A stretch of DNA of 64,000 nucleotides from Chitinophagales bacterium (GTDB lineage Bacteria; Bacteroidota; Bacteroidia; Chitinophagales; JADIYW01). The notes under the pieces are model-generated. The model made no database searches, was not told where the DNA came from, and saw only the letters and a list, made by a program, of their open reading frames with translations. The position numbers and the translations under genes are program-made. The DNA lies in NCBI GenBank assembly GCA_020636545.1, contig JACJXS010000013.1:62001-126000 (forward strand). Direction: 5' to 3'. Below, one piece after another: positions 1-10,822 of this stretch (position 1 is its first letter; every line of letters begins with the position of its first letter).

Positions 1-1
1 T

Positions 2-268
2 TCATCTATTGAAAAGATTGGGATTGATAATACTTTAAAATATATCGAAAGTTACTTTTCTAAAGTAAATATTGAGTCTATACGCAAACAACAACTACTT
101 AGTTGGAAAAACAATTTAGTAATTCAGTTGATTCAAGAAAAGATTATGTCTAATAAAAATATCAAAACAATTATTGATGAATTTTTGGCTAATGATGCAT
201 ATAGCTATAAGCAAATTCAAAAAATAAATACTCAATTAGAAAGCTTGATAAATAAATTGGATAGTTAA
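2..268 (+). CDS. C-terminal fragment of an unrecognised protein (cut by window edge)
   Basis: An open frame enters from the left edge and runs 88 codons to a TAA at 266-268. The translated end is rich in Ile, Lys, Asn and Gln and looks helical, with no motif I recognise. It converges with the reverse-strand bshB1 gene. The start and most of the protein lie outside the window, so no function is proposed. The absence of stops over 88 codons in AT-rich DNA supports real coding. Confidence 0.6.
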   Translation, partial: SSIEKIGIDNTLKYIESYFSKVNIESIRKQQLLSWKNNLVIQLIQEKIMSNKNIKTIIDEFLANDAYSYKQIQKINTQLESLINKLDS

Positions 269-336
269 TTATTTCTTGTCCTAAAATAGGTTTACACATC
301 ACTAACTAAAAAAACTCCATTTGTGACCATATAATT

Positions 337-1053
337 TTATTCAATATCAATAATATTATCTATTCCAATTAAAGTTTTGCTTACAAATCCTTCTGCATAG
401 TCATAGCCAGATTGACTACCTAATTCTTTAGCTCTAGATTTTAAAAATTCAAAATAGCCTTCTCCTGAAATTTTAGTATAAGGTTCATCACTATCTTTTT
501 GATAAAATTGTGAAGTATAGGCTTCAATACTTTTAAATTTAACCTCTAAAAAATCAGAAATATCTACTACAAAACTTGGTTTAATATATTTTTCTTGGAT
601 ATAATGTATCAACTTTTTAGGTCTCCAAATAGATTGAGCAACTCCATTTATTTCCGTTTCAATTTTAACCAATCCACTCAGAAAAAAAGCACGCTCCACC
701 AAATCGCCACCACGTTTATGGTCAGGATGTCTGTCGTCTATGGCATTGCACAATACAATTGCTGGTTGATATTGTCTAATTTTTTTTACAATTTCAAGCA
801 AATGATATTCATCAATTTCAAAAAAACCATCTCTAAAACCTAAATTCTCTCGAACTGATAACCCTAAAATTTCTGCAGCTTTTTGAGCTTCTTTTCTTCG
901 TAAATCAACATTGCCACGTGAACTTAATTCGCCATTCGTTAAATCTATTATGCCAACTTTATAGCCATTTTTTACATGCTTAGCAATCGTTCCGCCACAA
1001 GCTAATTCAGCATCATCGGGATGAGCTGCAAAAACTAAAATATCCAATTTCAT
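337..1053 (-). CDS. bshB1: Bacillithiol biosynthesis deacetylase BshB1 (LmbE/PIG-L family)
   Basis: BshB1 removes the acetyl group from N-acetylglucosaminyl malate in the synthesis of bacillithiol, the low-molecular-weight thiol used by many Bacteroidota. The 238-residue protein has the zinc motif AHPDDAE (His11, Asp13, Asp14) and the second metal motif RHPDH (His109 to His112), both typical of LmbE-type deacetylases. I chose ATG at 1053; a TTG 15 bases further upstream overlaps the promoter box and would add only five residues. The gene stands alone: bshA and bshC are not in view. The family assignment is firm; the precise substrate rests on close resemblance to BshB1 proteins. Confidence 0.92.
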   Translation of the reverse strand: MKLDILVFAAHPDDAELACGGTIAKHVKNGYKVGIIDLTNGELSSRGNVDLRRKEAQKAAEILGLSVRENLGFRDGFFEIDEYHLLEIVKKIRQYQPAIVLCNAIDDRHPDHKRGGDLVERAFFLSGLVKIETEINGVAQSIWRPKKLIHYIQEKYIKPSFVVDISDFLEVKFKSIEAYTSQFYQKDSDEPYTKISGEGYFEFLKSRAKELGSQSGYDYAEGFVSKTLIGIDNIIDIE

Positions 1054-1065
1054 AATACAAAATTC

Positions 1066-1093
1066 CAAAATTAAAATTGAAATTCCAAATCAA
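1066..1093 (-). promoter_or_regulatory. Bacteroidota-type promoter of bshB1
   Basis: On the reverse strand TTG (1093-1091) is followed after 17 bases by TAATTTTG (1073-1066), matching the TTG-N17-23-TAnnTTTG pattern of the Bacteroidota primary sigma factor. The box ends 12 bases before the bshB1 ATG, so any leader would be only a few bases long. Confidence 0.55.
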
Positions 1094-1195
1094 TAGGAGT
1101 GTAGCTATTTAGTATGAAATGTTTAAATATCCGAAAATGGATTAATATCTCTAATCTTTTTCTTTTCTTGCAATAGTAATTTTTAATTTAAAGCC

Positions 1196-1720
1196 ATGCG
1201 GAAACTAAAATTAGATGAACTTAATAGAATTTCAAGAGATGAATTTAAAGAAAGCATCAAAAATCCTATAGTTATTGTATTAGATAATGTTCGTAGTGCC
1301 ATGAATGTAGGTTCTGTATTCCGTACTTCTGATGCTTTTTTAGTCGAAGAAATTATTTTAGTGGGCATCACTGCTCAACCCCCCAATCGTGAAATTCAAA
1401 AATCAGCTTTGGGTGCAACTGAAACTGTGGATTGGCGATATTTTTCTACAACAGAAGATTGTATTCAATATCTAAAAGAAAAGAATTACACTATTTTATC
1501 TATTGAACAAAGTGATCATTCTACGATGCTTAATGAATTTAAAATTGAAGATAATAAGCAATATGCTTTAGTATTGGGCAATGAAGTAGATGGTGTTTCT
1601 TATGAATTTATCAATGAAAGTGTTGCTTGTATCGAAGTACCACAATTTGGAACCAAGCATTCGCTAAACATTTCGGTATGTGCAGGCATTGTTATTTGGC
1701 ATTTTGTATCTGCATATTAA
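1196..1720 (+). CDS. TrmH/SpoU-family RNA methyltransferase
   Basis: This 174-residue protein is a SPOUT-class enzyme that transfers a methyl group from S-adenosylmethionine to RNA, usually a ribose 2'-OH. The three family motifs are visible: motif 1 with Asn31, Arg33 and the NVGSVFRTSD stretch, motif 2 LVLGNEVDGV around residues 125-134, and motif 3 VPQFGTKHSLNIS at 148-160, which forms the trefoil knot. There is no N-terminal substrate-binding extension, so it resembles the short TrmL-like or generic TrmH proteins. The target base cannot be told from sequence. It converges with lpdA with only seven bases between the stops. Confidence 0.88.
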   Translation: MRKLKLDELNRISRDEFKESIKNPIVIVLDNVRSAMNVGSVFRTSDAFLVEEIILVGITAQPPNREIQKSALGATETVDWRYFSTTEDCIQYLKEKNYTILSIEQSDHSTMLNEFKIEDNKQYALVLGNEVDGVSYEFINESVACIEVPQFGTKHSLNISVCAGIVIWHFVSAY

Positions 1721-1727
1721 AAATAAA

Positions 1728-3119
1728 CTATAAGTGAATAGACTGCTTGTAAGCATTTTCAAAGGCTTCTTTTATCGCTTCATTTATCGTAGGGTGTGGA
1801 TGAATACTGTGTAATATACTTTTTCCTGTTGCTTCTAAACTTCTAGCCAATACAATTTCTTCAATGATTTCAGTAGCATTTGTACCAATAATATGAACGC
1901 CTAAAATTTCATCATACTTTTTATCAACCAATACTTTTACAAAACCTTCGGTTTCTCCTATGGCTTTTGCTTTTCCTGAGGCACTAAATGGAAATTTACC
2001 TACTAAATAGTCTATTTTATTTTTAATTAATTGTACTTCAGTATAACCAACTGAAGCAATTTCTGGCGAGCAATATACACAAGACGGAACATTGTTATAA
2101 TCAATAGGCAAAGTTGATAAACCTGCAAAATGTTCAGCAGCAATGATTGCTTCTGCACTCGCAGTATGTGCCAATGCTTGACCTCCAATAATATCGCCGA
2201 TTGCATACACTCCATCAACATTTGTTTGACAATAAATATTCGTTTTAATTTTGTCTCTCTCGGTTTCAATATTACACAATTCCAAACCAATATTATCTAA
2301 ATTTGCAGCAATACCCACAGCACTCAAAACACATTCAGATTTCAAAATAATTTCTTGTTCAGGTGTATTTACCAATAGCACAACTTCATTATTTTCAATT
2401 TTACTATTTAATACTTTTGACGAAGTGTAAATTTTAATACCTTGTTTTTCTAAACTTTTTTTCAAAGCTAAGGAAACATCTACATCTTCATTCGGCAAAA
2501 TATGTTCAGAAAATTCAATTATCGTTACTTGTGTACCTATAGATTGATAAAAATAAGCAAATTCAACACCTATTGCACCTGCACCAATAATTATCAATTC
2601 TTTGGGTTGTTTTTTGATAGACATTGCATCTTTGTAATCAATAATATATTGATGGTCAATAGGTAATGAAGCTATATTTTTTGGAGAACTTCCTGTAGCT
2701 AATATGATAGCATCACTTTTATAAATCAATATTTGAGCTTCATTATTAGTAACTTCCACACGTCTGCCCGGCAGTATTTTTCCATAACCTTTTATTACTT
2801 CAATTTTGTTTTTTTTCATCAGAAATTGAATGCCATTTTGCATTTCATTTGCAATATTTCTGCTTCTTTCAATAATCTTAGTAAAATCAGCTTTTACTTC
2901 ATCAATGGATATTCCATATTGATGAGCCGATTTTATTTCTTTGAATAAATGAGCTGATTTTAATAAAGCTTTTGTAGGAATGCAACCCCAATTTAAACAA
3001 ATGCCACCTAAATTTTCTTTTTCAACAATAGCTACTTTATAGCTCAATTGTGCCAATCGAATTGCGGCAACATAGCCACCAGGTCCAGCTCCCAAAATAA
3101 TAACATCAAAATCTTTCAT
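1728..3119 (-). CDS. lpdA: Dihydrolipoyl dehydrogenase (E3 component)
   Basis: E3 reoxidises the dihydrolipoyl groups of 2-oxoacid dehydrogenase complexes and of the glycine cleavage system, passing electrons through FAD to NAD. The 463-residue protein has the FAD-binding GAGPGG at 10-15, the redox disulfide CLNWGC (Cys41 and Cys46), a second Rossmann motif GAGAIGVEFA for NAD, and the C-terminal catalytic pair His442 and Glu447 within HPHPTINE. I chose ATG at 3119; the frame extends to a TTG at 3131 but that adds nothing conserved. No E1 or E2 genes are adjacent. It may serve the GcvH encoded at 25.0-25.4 kb. Confidence 0.95.
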   Translation of the reverse strand: MKDFDVIILGAGPGGYVAAIRLAQLSYKVAIVEKENLGGICLNWGCIPTKALLKSAHLFKEIKSAHQYGISIDEVKADFTKIIERSRNIANEMQNGIQFLMKKNKIEVIKGYGKILPGRRVEVTNNEAQILIYKSDAIILATGSSPKNIASLPIDHQYIIDYKDAMSIKKQPKELIIIGAGAIGVEFAYFYQSIGTQVTIIEFSEHILPNEDVDVSLALKKSLEKQGIKIYTSSKVLNSKIENNEVVLLVNTPEQEIILKSECVLSAVGIAANLDNIGLELCNIETERDKIKTNIYCQTNVDGVYAIGDIIGGQALAHTASAEAIIAAEHFAGLSTLPIDYNNVPSCVYCSPEIASVGYTEVQLIKNKIDYLVGKFPFSASGKAKAIGETEGFVKVLVDKKYDEILGVHIIGTNATEIIEEIVLARSLEATGKSILHSIHPHPTINEAIKEAFENAYKQSIHL

Positions 3120-3224
3120 AAGCAAAAGCAATAAATGATAATTAAATATAACTCAAAAAAATGGGAATACAATATATGTCAGAACAAAAAATATGGTATC
3201 TTGTTGTAATTAAAATAACAAAAT

Positions 3225-4046
3225 ATGACAACATTTAAAAATAAAACTGTTTTTATTTCAGGAGGAACTCGTGGCATAGGACACGCAATTGGTATGCGTT
3301 TAGCTCAAGAAGGTGCAAATATCGTCATTGCTGCTAAAAGTACAGAACCTAATCCAAAAATTCCAGGTACAATTTTTACCGCTGCAGCAGATATGGAAAA
3401 AGCAGGAGGCAAAGCTTTGGCTGTGAAATGTGATATTCGTGATGAAGCTGAAGTAATAAATGCAGTAAACAAAGCTGTAGAAACATTTGGAGGTATAGAT
3501 ATTTTAATCAATAATGCATCTGCCATCAATTTGTCGCCGACATTAGCATTAGAAATGAAGAGATACGATTTGATGCAAGACATTAATACTCGTGGTACTT
3601 TCCTTTGCTCACAAAAATGTATTCCTTATTTATTAAAAGCAGAAAACCCACACATCTTAAATTTATCGCCACCAATTAGTTCTATTAATGAACATTGGTT
3701 TAAAAATCACGTAGGCTACTCGATTGCAAAATTTGGAATGAGTTTATGTGTGTTAGGAATGAGTGGAGAATATCATGGTAAGATTGGTATCAATGCATTA
3801 TGGCCAAGAACAACCATTGCTACGGCAGCAGTACAAAATTTATTGGGAGGAAATTCTATTATGAATGCTTCTAGAAAGCCAGAAATATTAGCAGATGCAG
3901 CCTATTATATTTTAAAAAGAGATGCTAAAACTACAACAGGAAATTATTTTGTAGATGATGAATTGTTAGCATCTGAAGGCATTACAGATTTAAGTCAATA
4001 TGCTTATGCTCCGGGTCATGATTTAGCTCCTGACTTTTTTATATAA
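3225..4046 (+). CDS. HSDL2-like short-chain dehydrogenase/reductase
   Basis: A 273-residue classical SDR that would oxidise or reduce a hydroxy/keto group with NAD(P). It shows the cofactor motif SGGTRGIG (12-19), the NNAS stretch after strand 4, and the catalytic Tyr165-x-x-x-Lys169 (YSIAK). The LNLSPPIS segment, the GMSGEYHGKIGINALWP region and the C-terminal ASEGI...YA tail resemble the SDR domain of hydroxysteroid dehydrogenase-like protein 2, which is linked to fatty-acid metabolism in animals. There is no C-terminal SCP2 domain here, unlike animal HSDL2. The substrate is unknown. It is divergent from lpdA, with about 100 bases between the starts. Confidence 0.85.
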   Translation: MTTFKNKTVFISGGTRGIGHAIGMRLAQEGANIVIAAKSTEPNPKIPGTIFTAAADMEKAGGKALAVKCDIRDEAEVINAVNKAVETFGGIDILINNASAINLSPTLALEMKRYDLMQDINTRGTFLCSQKCIPYLLKAENPHILNLSPPISSINEHWFKNHVGYSIAKFGMSLCVLGMSGEYHGKIGINALWPRTTIATAAVQNLLGGNSIMNASRKPEILADAAYYILKRDAKTTTGNYFVDDELLASEGITDLSQYAYAPGHDLAPDFFI

Positions 4047-4064
4047 TTGCAAATAAAATAAATA

Positions 4065-4220
4065 GTGGAAAATTTACCGAATGAAGATTCAAATAAAAGC
4101 AAAATATCAAGCTATATAAAGAAAATAGGCGTTTTAGGATTCTTATTTTTTTTGGTAAAAGGTTTAATTTGGATTGCAATATTTGTTTTTGGTGTAAAAG
4201 GTTGTGGTTGGGTTTCTTAA
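4065..4220 (+). CDS. Small single-span membrane protein (51 residues)
   Basis: A short frame beginning with GTG encodes 51 residues: a charged N-terminal half rich in Lys, Asn and Ser, then one hydrophobic span (about residues 22-44, GVLGFLFFLVKGLIWIAIFV) and the end GVKGCGWVS. The positive residues before the span and the sharp hydrophobic block look like a real membrane protein, and small proteins of this shape are familiar in Bacteroidota. A TAA just upstream leaves GTG (or ATA) as the only possible start. It lies between the SDR gene and trpS. An overlapping reverse-strand frame is less convincing. Function unknown. Confidence 0.5.
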   Translation: MENLPNEDSNKSKISSYIKKIGVLGFLFFLVKGLIWIAIFVFGVKGCGWVS

Positions 4221-4285
4221 ATACAATTTTAAAAAATATTCTCAACTGATTGTCGTAATAATACAGCTATTACATTCTAATTTAT

Positions 4286-4293
4286 TATTTTTG
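4286..4293 (+). promoter_or_regulatory. TAnnTTTG promoter box before trpS
   Basis: TATTTTTG matches the -7 box of Bacteroidota promoters. It ends five bases before the trpS ATG at 4299, which would place the transcript start at or next to the start codon. No clear TTG lies at the -33 distance. Confidence 0.45.
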
Positions 4294-4298
4294 TAAAT

Positions 4299-5306
4299 AT
4301 GAATAAAGAAAGAGTTTTAAGTGGGGTACGAAGTACTGGGAATTTGCATCTTGGAAATTATTTTGGTGCTGTGCGTAATTTTGTGCGTATGCAAGATAAT
4401 TACGATTGCTATTTTTTTATTGCTAATTTACATGCATTAACAACACATCCTGATCCTAAACAATTAGTGGCATCTACAAAAGCAGTTTTTGCTGAATATT
4501 TAGCTTGTGGATTAGACCCGGAGAAAAGTGTATTGTATTTACAAAGTGATGTGCCTGAAATTTCTGAATTATATACATTGTTGAATATGTTGGCTTATAA
4601 AGGCGAATTGGAAAAATGTACATCATTCAAAGAAAAAATAAAAAAGCATAATGAAAATATTAATGCTGGATTATTAACTTATCCAGTTTTGATGGCTGCA
4701 GATATATTAATTCATAAAGCACACAAAGTTCCAGTAGGGAAGGATCAAGAGCAACATTTAGAAATGACTAGAAATTTTGCTGTACGTTTTAATCATAAAT
4801 ATGGTGTTGATTTTTTTCCAGAACCACAAGCTTTTAATTTTACTGAACAATTGGTTAAGGTTCCAGGATTAGATGGCAGTGGAAAAATGGGTAAAAGCGA
4901 AGCTGAAGGTAATGCTATATATCTTTGTGAAGATGAGGCTTCTATACGCAAAAAGGTAATGCGTGCTAAAACCGATTCAGGACCTACTGAACCGAATTCA
5001 AGCAAACCTATAGAAATTGAAAACTTATTTGCTTTAATGAAATTAGTTTCTACAAAAGAAACCATACAACATTTTGATGATGCCTATAATAATTGTGTCA
5101 TTCGATATGGTGATTTAAAAAAACAATTAGCAGAAGATATAATTCAATTTGTTCGTCCTTTTAAAGAAAAAATTGTTGAGTATGAAAACAAACCAGCTTT
5201 ATTAAAAGAAGTAGCTGATTTTGGAGCTGAAAAAGCAAGAAAAAGTGCTAATGCAACTATTAGTGAATTAAAAACCTTGATGGGATTAAATAATGTTTGG
5301 ATTTAG
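4299..5306 (+). CDS. trpS: Tryptophanyl-tRNA synthetase
   Basis: This class I synthetase charges tRNA-Trp with tryptophan in the cytoplasm. The 335-residue length is typical. The ATP-binding HIGH-type motif appears as TGNLHLGNY (13-21) and the KMSKS loop as GKMGKSEAEGN from Gly195, in which the first Ser is replaced by Gly (KMGKS). The tryptophan-pocket region with PVLMAADIL and GKDQEQH(L)E is intact. The gene ends 48 bases before the deoxynucleoside kinase and may be co-transcribed with it. Identification is secure. Confidence 0.96.
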   Translation: MNKERVLSGVRSTGNLHLGNYFGAVRNFVRMQDNYDCYFFIANLHALTTHPDPKQLVASTKAVFAEYLACGLDPEKSVLYLQSDVPEISELYTLLNMLAYKGELEKCTSFKEKIKKHNENINAGLLTYPVLMAADILIHKAHKVPVGKDQEQHLEMTRNFAVRFNHKYGVDFFPEPQAFNFTEQLVKVPGLDGSGKMGKSEAEGNAIYLCEDEASIRKKVMRAKTDSGPTEPNSSKPIEIENLFALMKLVSTKETIQHFDDAYNNCVIRYGDLKKQLAEDIIQFVRPFKEKIVEYENKPALLKEVADFGAEKARKSANATISELKTLMGLNNVWI

Positions 5307-5354
5307 TTTCAGATATAATATTTTAGATTTATTTTTAAGAACCAAATAATTAAT

Positions 5355-6011
5355 ATGGCAAAGAAAAAAGACAGCAATGACAACAAGGCAAATATCAAAC
5401 ATATTGCAGTTGCAGGGAATATTGGCTCTGGAAAAACAACATTAACAAGTTTGTTGGCAAAACACTATAATTGGAATCCAAGATTTGAAGATGTTGAAAG
5501 CAATCCATATCTAAATGATTTCTATGCTGATATGCCTCGCTGGTCTTTCAATTTGCAAGTGTATTTTTTGAACCATAGATTACAACAATTATTGGAAATT
5601 CAAGAAGGAAATGAAGTAGTTATTCAAGATAGAACGATCTATGAAGATGCTCATATTTTTGCTCCCAACTTACATGAAATGGGGTTAATGAACAATAGAG
5701 ATTTTGAAAATTATATTTCACTATTTAAAACTATCAATAAACAAATTACACCTCCAAATTTATTAATTTATTTAAAAGCATCTTTGGGAACGCTAGTTTC
5801 GCAGATTGAAAAAAGAGGACGTGCTTATGAAGATAATATTCGTTTAGATTATTTAAAACAATTGAATCATTATTATGACAATTGGATAGAAAATTACAAA
5901 GAAGGTCCTTTATTAATTATTCCAGTTGATGATTTGAACTTTGCTGATAAACCCGAAGATTTTGGTAAAGTTGTAGATAAAATCAATGCTGAGTTGTTCG
6001 GGTTGTTTTAA
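5355..6011 (+). CDS. Deoxynucleoside kinase (dNK/TK2 family)
   Basis: The protein phosphorylates deoxynucleosides for nucleotide salvage. Its 218 residues contain the P-loop GNIGSGKTT (21-29), the DRT variant of the DRS motif within QDRTIYEDAHIF, and the arginine-rich lid RGRAYEDNI. The layout is that of bacterial deoxyadenosine/deoxyguanosine kinases; the exact base preference cannot be read directly. The N-terminus carries a Lys/Asp-rich tail before the first strand. It lies between trpS and eno in the same direction, but eno has its own promoter box. Confidence 0.88.
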   Translation: MAKKKDSNDNKANIKHIAVAGNIGSGKTTLTSLLAKHYNWNPRFEDVESNPYLNDFYADMPRWSFNLQVYFLNHRLQQLLEIQEGNEVVIQDRTIYEDAHIFAPNLHEMGLMNNRDFENYISLFKTINKQITPPNLLIYLKASLGTLVSQIEKRGRAYEDNIRLDYLKQLNHYYDNWIENYKEGPLLIIPVDDLNFADKPEDFGKVVDKINAELFGLF

Positions 6012-6106
6012 GCATTATATCCACATTTTTTTTCAATTGTTCATTTTATTATCCATAGAAAACAATATTCTATAAATACCCTTTTTATTTGTTGGTAAAA
6101 AACTTT

Positions 6107-6114
6107 TATCTTTG
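6107..6114 (+). promoter_or_regulatory. TAnnTTTG promoter box of eno
   Basis: TATCTTTG is an exact match to the -7 box, 35 bases before the eno ATG. A TTTG at 6088-6091 sits 15 bases upstream, slightly closer than usual, and could be the -33 element. Confidence 0.5.
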
Positions 6115-6136
6115 TAGAATAAATTTTAAATAATAA

Positions 6137-7432
<1,296 letters not shown>

Positions 7433-7451
7433 TTTGAATTTTTCTGAAATT

Positions 7452-7481
7452 AAAAAGCTGTCGAAATCGACAGCTTTTTTT
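7452..7481 (+). terminator. Intrinsic terminator after eno
   Basis: Perfect 12-base-pair stem AAAAAGCTGTCG / CGACAGCTTTTT with a four-base loop, running into a run of T, 20 bases after the enolase stop codon. Confidence 0.9.
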
Positions 7482-7520
7482 ATGTTCTATTATTTAGGTA
7501 ATATTATAAATATATCATAT

Positions 7521-7550
7521 TTTTAAAATACATTTTTTTAAAATACATTT
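7521..7550. repeat. Short direct repeat in the eno-aspS gap
   Basis: The sequence TTTTAAAATACATTT occurs twice with a 15-base period. The 253-base gap between eno and aspS contains the eno terminator and this repeat and otherwise nothing I can name. It may be simple low-complexity DNA. Confidence 0.4.
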
Positions 7551-7685
7551 TGTTCGCACTAAATAGGTTACATTTCTAATCCAAGACAGTCTTTTATAAG
7601 CTATTGATTATCAATATTTCTATTTAACATAATATAAATTATAGGACAAAAATGGTAATTCTAAAATTGCCTAAGGTTTTGTTGA

Positions 7686-9431
7686 TTAAATGGTTGTGTT
7701 GATATTTAATTCCTTTAATTGTTTTTCATCAATCGTGCTTGGAGAATCCAACATCACATCACGACCAGAATTATTTTTTGGAAATGCAATAAAATCTCTA
7801 ATACTTTCTATGCTATTTAAAACAGCACATAATCTATCAAATCCAAATGCTAATCCACCGTGTGGTGGTGCTCCATATTCAAAAGCATTCATTAAAAATC
7901 CAAATTGTTTTTGTGCTTCAGCATCACTAAAACCTAAACGCTCAAACATCTTGGCTTGTAATTGTTTATCAAAAATTCTAATTGAGCCACCGCCAACTTC
8001 AACGCCATTAATGGCTAAATCGTAAGCATCTGCACGTACACGAGCTGGATCTGTATATAAAAATTCAATATCTTCTTTTTTTGGTGAAGTAAATGGATGG
8101 TGCATCGCAAACCAACGATTATCTTCTTCAATATATTCCAACAACGGAAAATCTAATACCCAAAGTGGTTTAAATTCATCTGCTTTTCTTAATCCTAATT
8201 TGTTGCCTAATTCCAAACGCAATTCATTCATTTGCTTGCGTACTTTTTCAGCTTTACCACACAATACTAATAATAAATCTCCTTCTTTCATCTTTGCAGA
8301 TACAGCCCATTTTTTTAGTTCTTCTTCATTATAAAATTTATCTACAGATGATTTTAAAGTACCATCTTCATTATATCTTAGATAAATTAAACCTGTTGCA
8401 CCAATTTGTGGACGTTTTACAAAATCGGTCAATTCATCTAATTGTTTTCTAGTAAAATTGGCACAATTTTCAGCATTAATACCAATGATAAGTTCTGCAT
8501 CGTCAAATACTTTAAAATCTTTTCCTTTTACAATGTCATTCATTTCATTGAATTGCATTCCAAAACGTAAATCTGGTTTATCACTACCATACAAACGCAT
8601 TGCATCATCATATTGCATACGTGGAAAATCTGGTAAATCAATATTTTTAATGGTTTTAAAGATGTGTTTTATCAAACCTTCAAACATATTTAAAATGTCT
8701 TCTTGCTCCACAAAAGCCATTTCACAATCTATCTGTGTAAACTCAGGTTGTCTGTCCGCTCGTAAATCTTCATCTCTAAAACATCTTGTTATTTGATAAT
8801 ATTTATCAAAACCTGAAACCATCAATAATTGCTTAAATGTTTGAGGCGATTGTGGTAAAGCATAAAATTGACCAGGATTCATTCGACTTGGTACAACAAA
8901 ATCTCTTGCACCTTCTGGCGTAGATTTTATTAAAAATGGTGTTTCTATATCCAAAAATCCATTAGCATTCAAGTAATTACGGACTTCATGACCAACTTTA
9001 TGACGAAATATTATTTTTTCTTGTACTTCTCCCCTTCTTAAATCCAAATATCTGTATTGCATACGAATATCATCACCACCATCAGTATTATTTTCGATAG
9101 TAAATGGTGGTAATTTTGAGGCAGATAAAACATTCAAATCATTAGCGATAATTTCAATTTCTCCAGTCGGGTTCTTAGGATTTTTATTTGAACGTTCTAC
9201 AACTTTACCTTTAATTTGAACAACAAATTCACGGCCTAATTGGTTCGCTTGAGTAAATAAATCAATATTTTCAGTTTTATTGAATACTATTTGAGTAAGT
9301 CCATATCTATCTCTTATATCTATAAATAATAACTCTCCAAAATTTCTTGAAGTTTGTACCCAACCAGAAAGTGTTACATTTTTATTGACATCTGTAATTC
9401 TCAGTTCTCCACAAGTATGCGATCTATACAT
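7686..9431 (-). CDS. aspS: Aspartyl-tRNA synthetase
   Basis: A class IIb synthetase that charges tRNA-Asp. The 581 residues comprise the N-terminal OB-fold anticodon-binding domain ([10 protein letters not shown] onward, about 1-105), motif 2 with [18 protein letters not shown], the bacterial GAD-type insertion in the middle, and motif 3 GLAFGFDRL near the C-terminus. The length and the insertion mark it as the bacterial, not archaeal, type. The ATG at 9431 gives the usual N-terminus. Whether it also charges tRNA-Asn cannot be judged here. Confidence 0.97.
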   Translation of the reverse strand: MYRSHTCGELRITDVNKNVTLSGWVQTSRNFGELLFIDIRDRYGLTQIVFNKTENIDLFTQANQLGREFVVQIKGKVVERSNKNPKNPTGEIEIIANDLNVLSASKLPPFTIENNTDGGDDIRMQYRYLDLRRGEVQEKIIFRHKVGHEVRNYLNANGFLDIETPFLIKSTPEGARDFVVPSRMNPGQFYALPQSPQTFKQLLMVSGFDKYYQITRCFRDEDLRADRQPEFTQIDCEMAFVEQEDILNMFEGLIKHIFKTIKNIDLPDFPRMQYDDAMRLYGSDKPDLRFGMQFNEMNDIVKGKDFKVFDDAELIIGINAENCANFTRKQLDELTDFVKRPQIGATGLIYLRYNEDGTLKSSVDKFYNEEELKKWAVSAKMKEGDLLLVLCGKAEKVRKQMNELRLELGNKLGLRKADEFKPLWVLDFPLLEYIEEDNRWFAMHHPFTSPKKEDIEFLYTDPARVRADAYDLAINGVEVGGGSIRIFDKQLQAKMFERLGFSDAEAQKQFGFLMNAFEYGAPPHGGLAFGFDRLCAVLNSIESIRDFIAFPKNNSGRDVMLDSPSTIDEKQLKELNINTTI

Positions 9432-9456
9432 AGAATAAATTTTAATGTTTGTAGTA

Positions 9457-9464
9457 CAAAAATA
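9457..9464 (-). promoter_or_regulatory. TAnnTTTG promoter box of aspS
   Basis: TATTTTTG on the reverse strand, 25 bases before the aspS ATG. No TTG is present at the expected -33 distance. Confidence 0.4.
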
Positions 9465-9491
9465 AATGTTTAATTGATTATTTTTAGTGGT

Positions 9492-10697
9492 TTAAGCTAT
9501 TGTTTCGTTAATTTCTTCATTTATTCGGATTTTCCTAACCACCCAAATACAAATTAACCCAATAACCACTGTCAGATAACTCAATTCTCCATAATGCTCC
9601 AAATGTCCATTTTCTGGATTTCGAGTTAAAATTAAACCGCCTAAAGTAGCTGCAATTCCTTCGCTAAATTCTATAATTGCTGAGCGAATGGCTAAAAATT
9701 TTGAGCGTTGTGCCTCTGTTGGAGCACCTGTTAATAAAGTCATTGCTGCAATCATTCTGCCTGAACTAAATACAAACAATAAAGTACAGAAAAACAAAAC
9801 ATATAACAAATTTAAACTGGTGGTATGAGCAATAATCAGAACTGGAATAAATGAGCAAATCAAAAGTACTATGAAGGATTTTAATTTACCATATTGGTCA
9901 ATATATTTACCAATAGATAAAGATGTAATAGTTACAGAAATTCCACCAATTAAATACATTAAAGTGGTTTCATCTTTTTCAAATCCCAAATTGTCTTGTA
10001 AATAGGGATTTATAAAGGAAAAATACATAAAATGTCCTAATACTAGAAAGAAAACAAATATATAAGCTCTTCTTAGATTCTTATCTCTAAACAAATCTAT
10101 AACATCTTTCAATGAGAGCGAAGAAGTTTCACGGATATATTGTCCCAAAGGTGGAATGATTTTGTAAGCTAAAACAAAAACAAACAAAGCTAAAAAACCA
10201 ATAATTCTAAAAGGCATAAACTCATCGGTATATTTACTAATAAACAAACCGAGTGGTATGCCAATAATCGAAGCCAATCCAAATGCGGTATTCAAACTAC
10301 CCATCGCCTTCCCTCTCCTATGATACGGTACAATATCTGAGATGATTGCGACAGTTGTACAGCCTAATAAACCACCAAATGTTCCAGTAAAAAAACGACT
10401 AAAGAGCATTAACTCAAATGTATGTGCAAATGAACATAATATACTTCCAATTGCAAAATTGAAAAATGCAATGAGTAAAATCTTTTTTCTGTCGTATTTA
10501 TCAATATAAAATGTTGCGAATAATGCAGATGTCCCTGCGGAAATAGAATAGGCTGCAATTAACATACTGAATTTATTGGGTTGAATTTGGTACAGTTCCA
10601 TAAATTCTGAACCAAATGGCATCAGTAACATAAAGTCCACCACAGAGCAAAACCACATAAATGTCAAAATAAAAATGATATGTTTTTCATTTTTCAT
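9492..10697 (-). CDS. Major facilitator superfamily transporter
   Basis: A 401-residue inner-membrane protein with about twelve hydrophobic spans in two halves. The loop between spans 2 and 3 carries the MFS signature in the form DKYDRKK, with the matching KYIDQYGK in the second half. The later GKAMGSLNTAFGLASIIGIPLG stretch resembles drug or sugar efflux permeases of the AraJ/Bcr type. The transported compound is unknown. It lies upstream of aspS in the same direction, with 60 bases between, and has its own promoter box. Confidence 0.85.
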   Translation of the reverse strand: MKNEKHIIFILTFMWFCSVVDFMLLMPFGSEFMELYQIQPNKFSMLIAAYSISAGTSALFATFYIDKYDRKKILLIAFFNFAIGSILCSFAHTFELMLFSRFFTGTFGGLLGCTTVAIISDIVPYHRRGKAMGSLNTAFGLASIIGIPLGLFISKYTDEFMPFRIIGFLALFVFVLAYKIIPPLGQYIRETSSLSLKDVIDLFRDKNLRRAYIFVFFLVLGHFMYFSFINPYLQDNLGFEKDETTLMYLIGGISVTITSLSIGKYIDQYGKLKSFIVLLICSFIPVLIIAHTTSLNLLYVLFFCTLLFVFSSGRMIAAMTLLTGAPTEAQRSKFLAIRSAIIEFSEGIAATLGGLILTRNPENGHLEHYGELSYLTVVIGLICIWVVRKIRINEEINETIA

Positions 10698-10711
10698 GCT
10701 GCAAAATTAAG

Positions 10712-10738
10712 TGCTACAAATCGCTCAAAATCTTAATT
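10712..10738 (-). promoter_or_regulatory. Promoter of the MFS gene
   Basis: Reverse-strand TTG (10738-10736), a 16-base spacer and TAATTTTG (10719-10712), 14 bases before the ATG at 10697. The spacer is one base short of the usual 17-23. Confidence 0.45.
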
Positions 10739-10822
10739 TTATAAAATTAACCTAAGAATAATTTCTAAAAATTGATATATAACAAAGAATTTTGATTTAT
10801 AAAAAAATATAAAGTGTAATGT

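Noticed and set aside
1183..1371. Reverse-strand frame inside the RNA methyltransferase gene
   Set aside because: It is fully antisense to a well-conserved gene and has no recognisable features.
4039..4245. Reverse-strand 68-residue frame
   Set aside because: It overlaps a more protein-like forward frame with a clear membrane span and has no start signal; kept the forward one.
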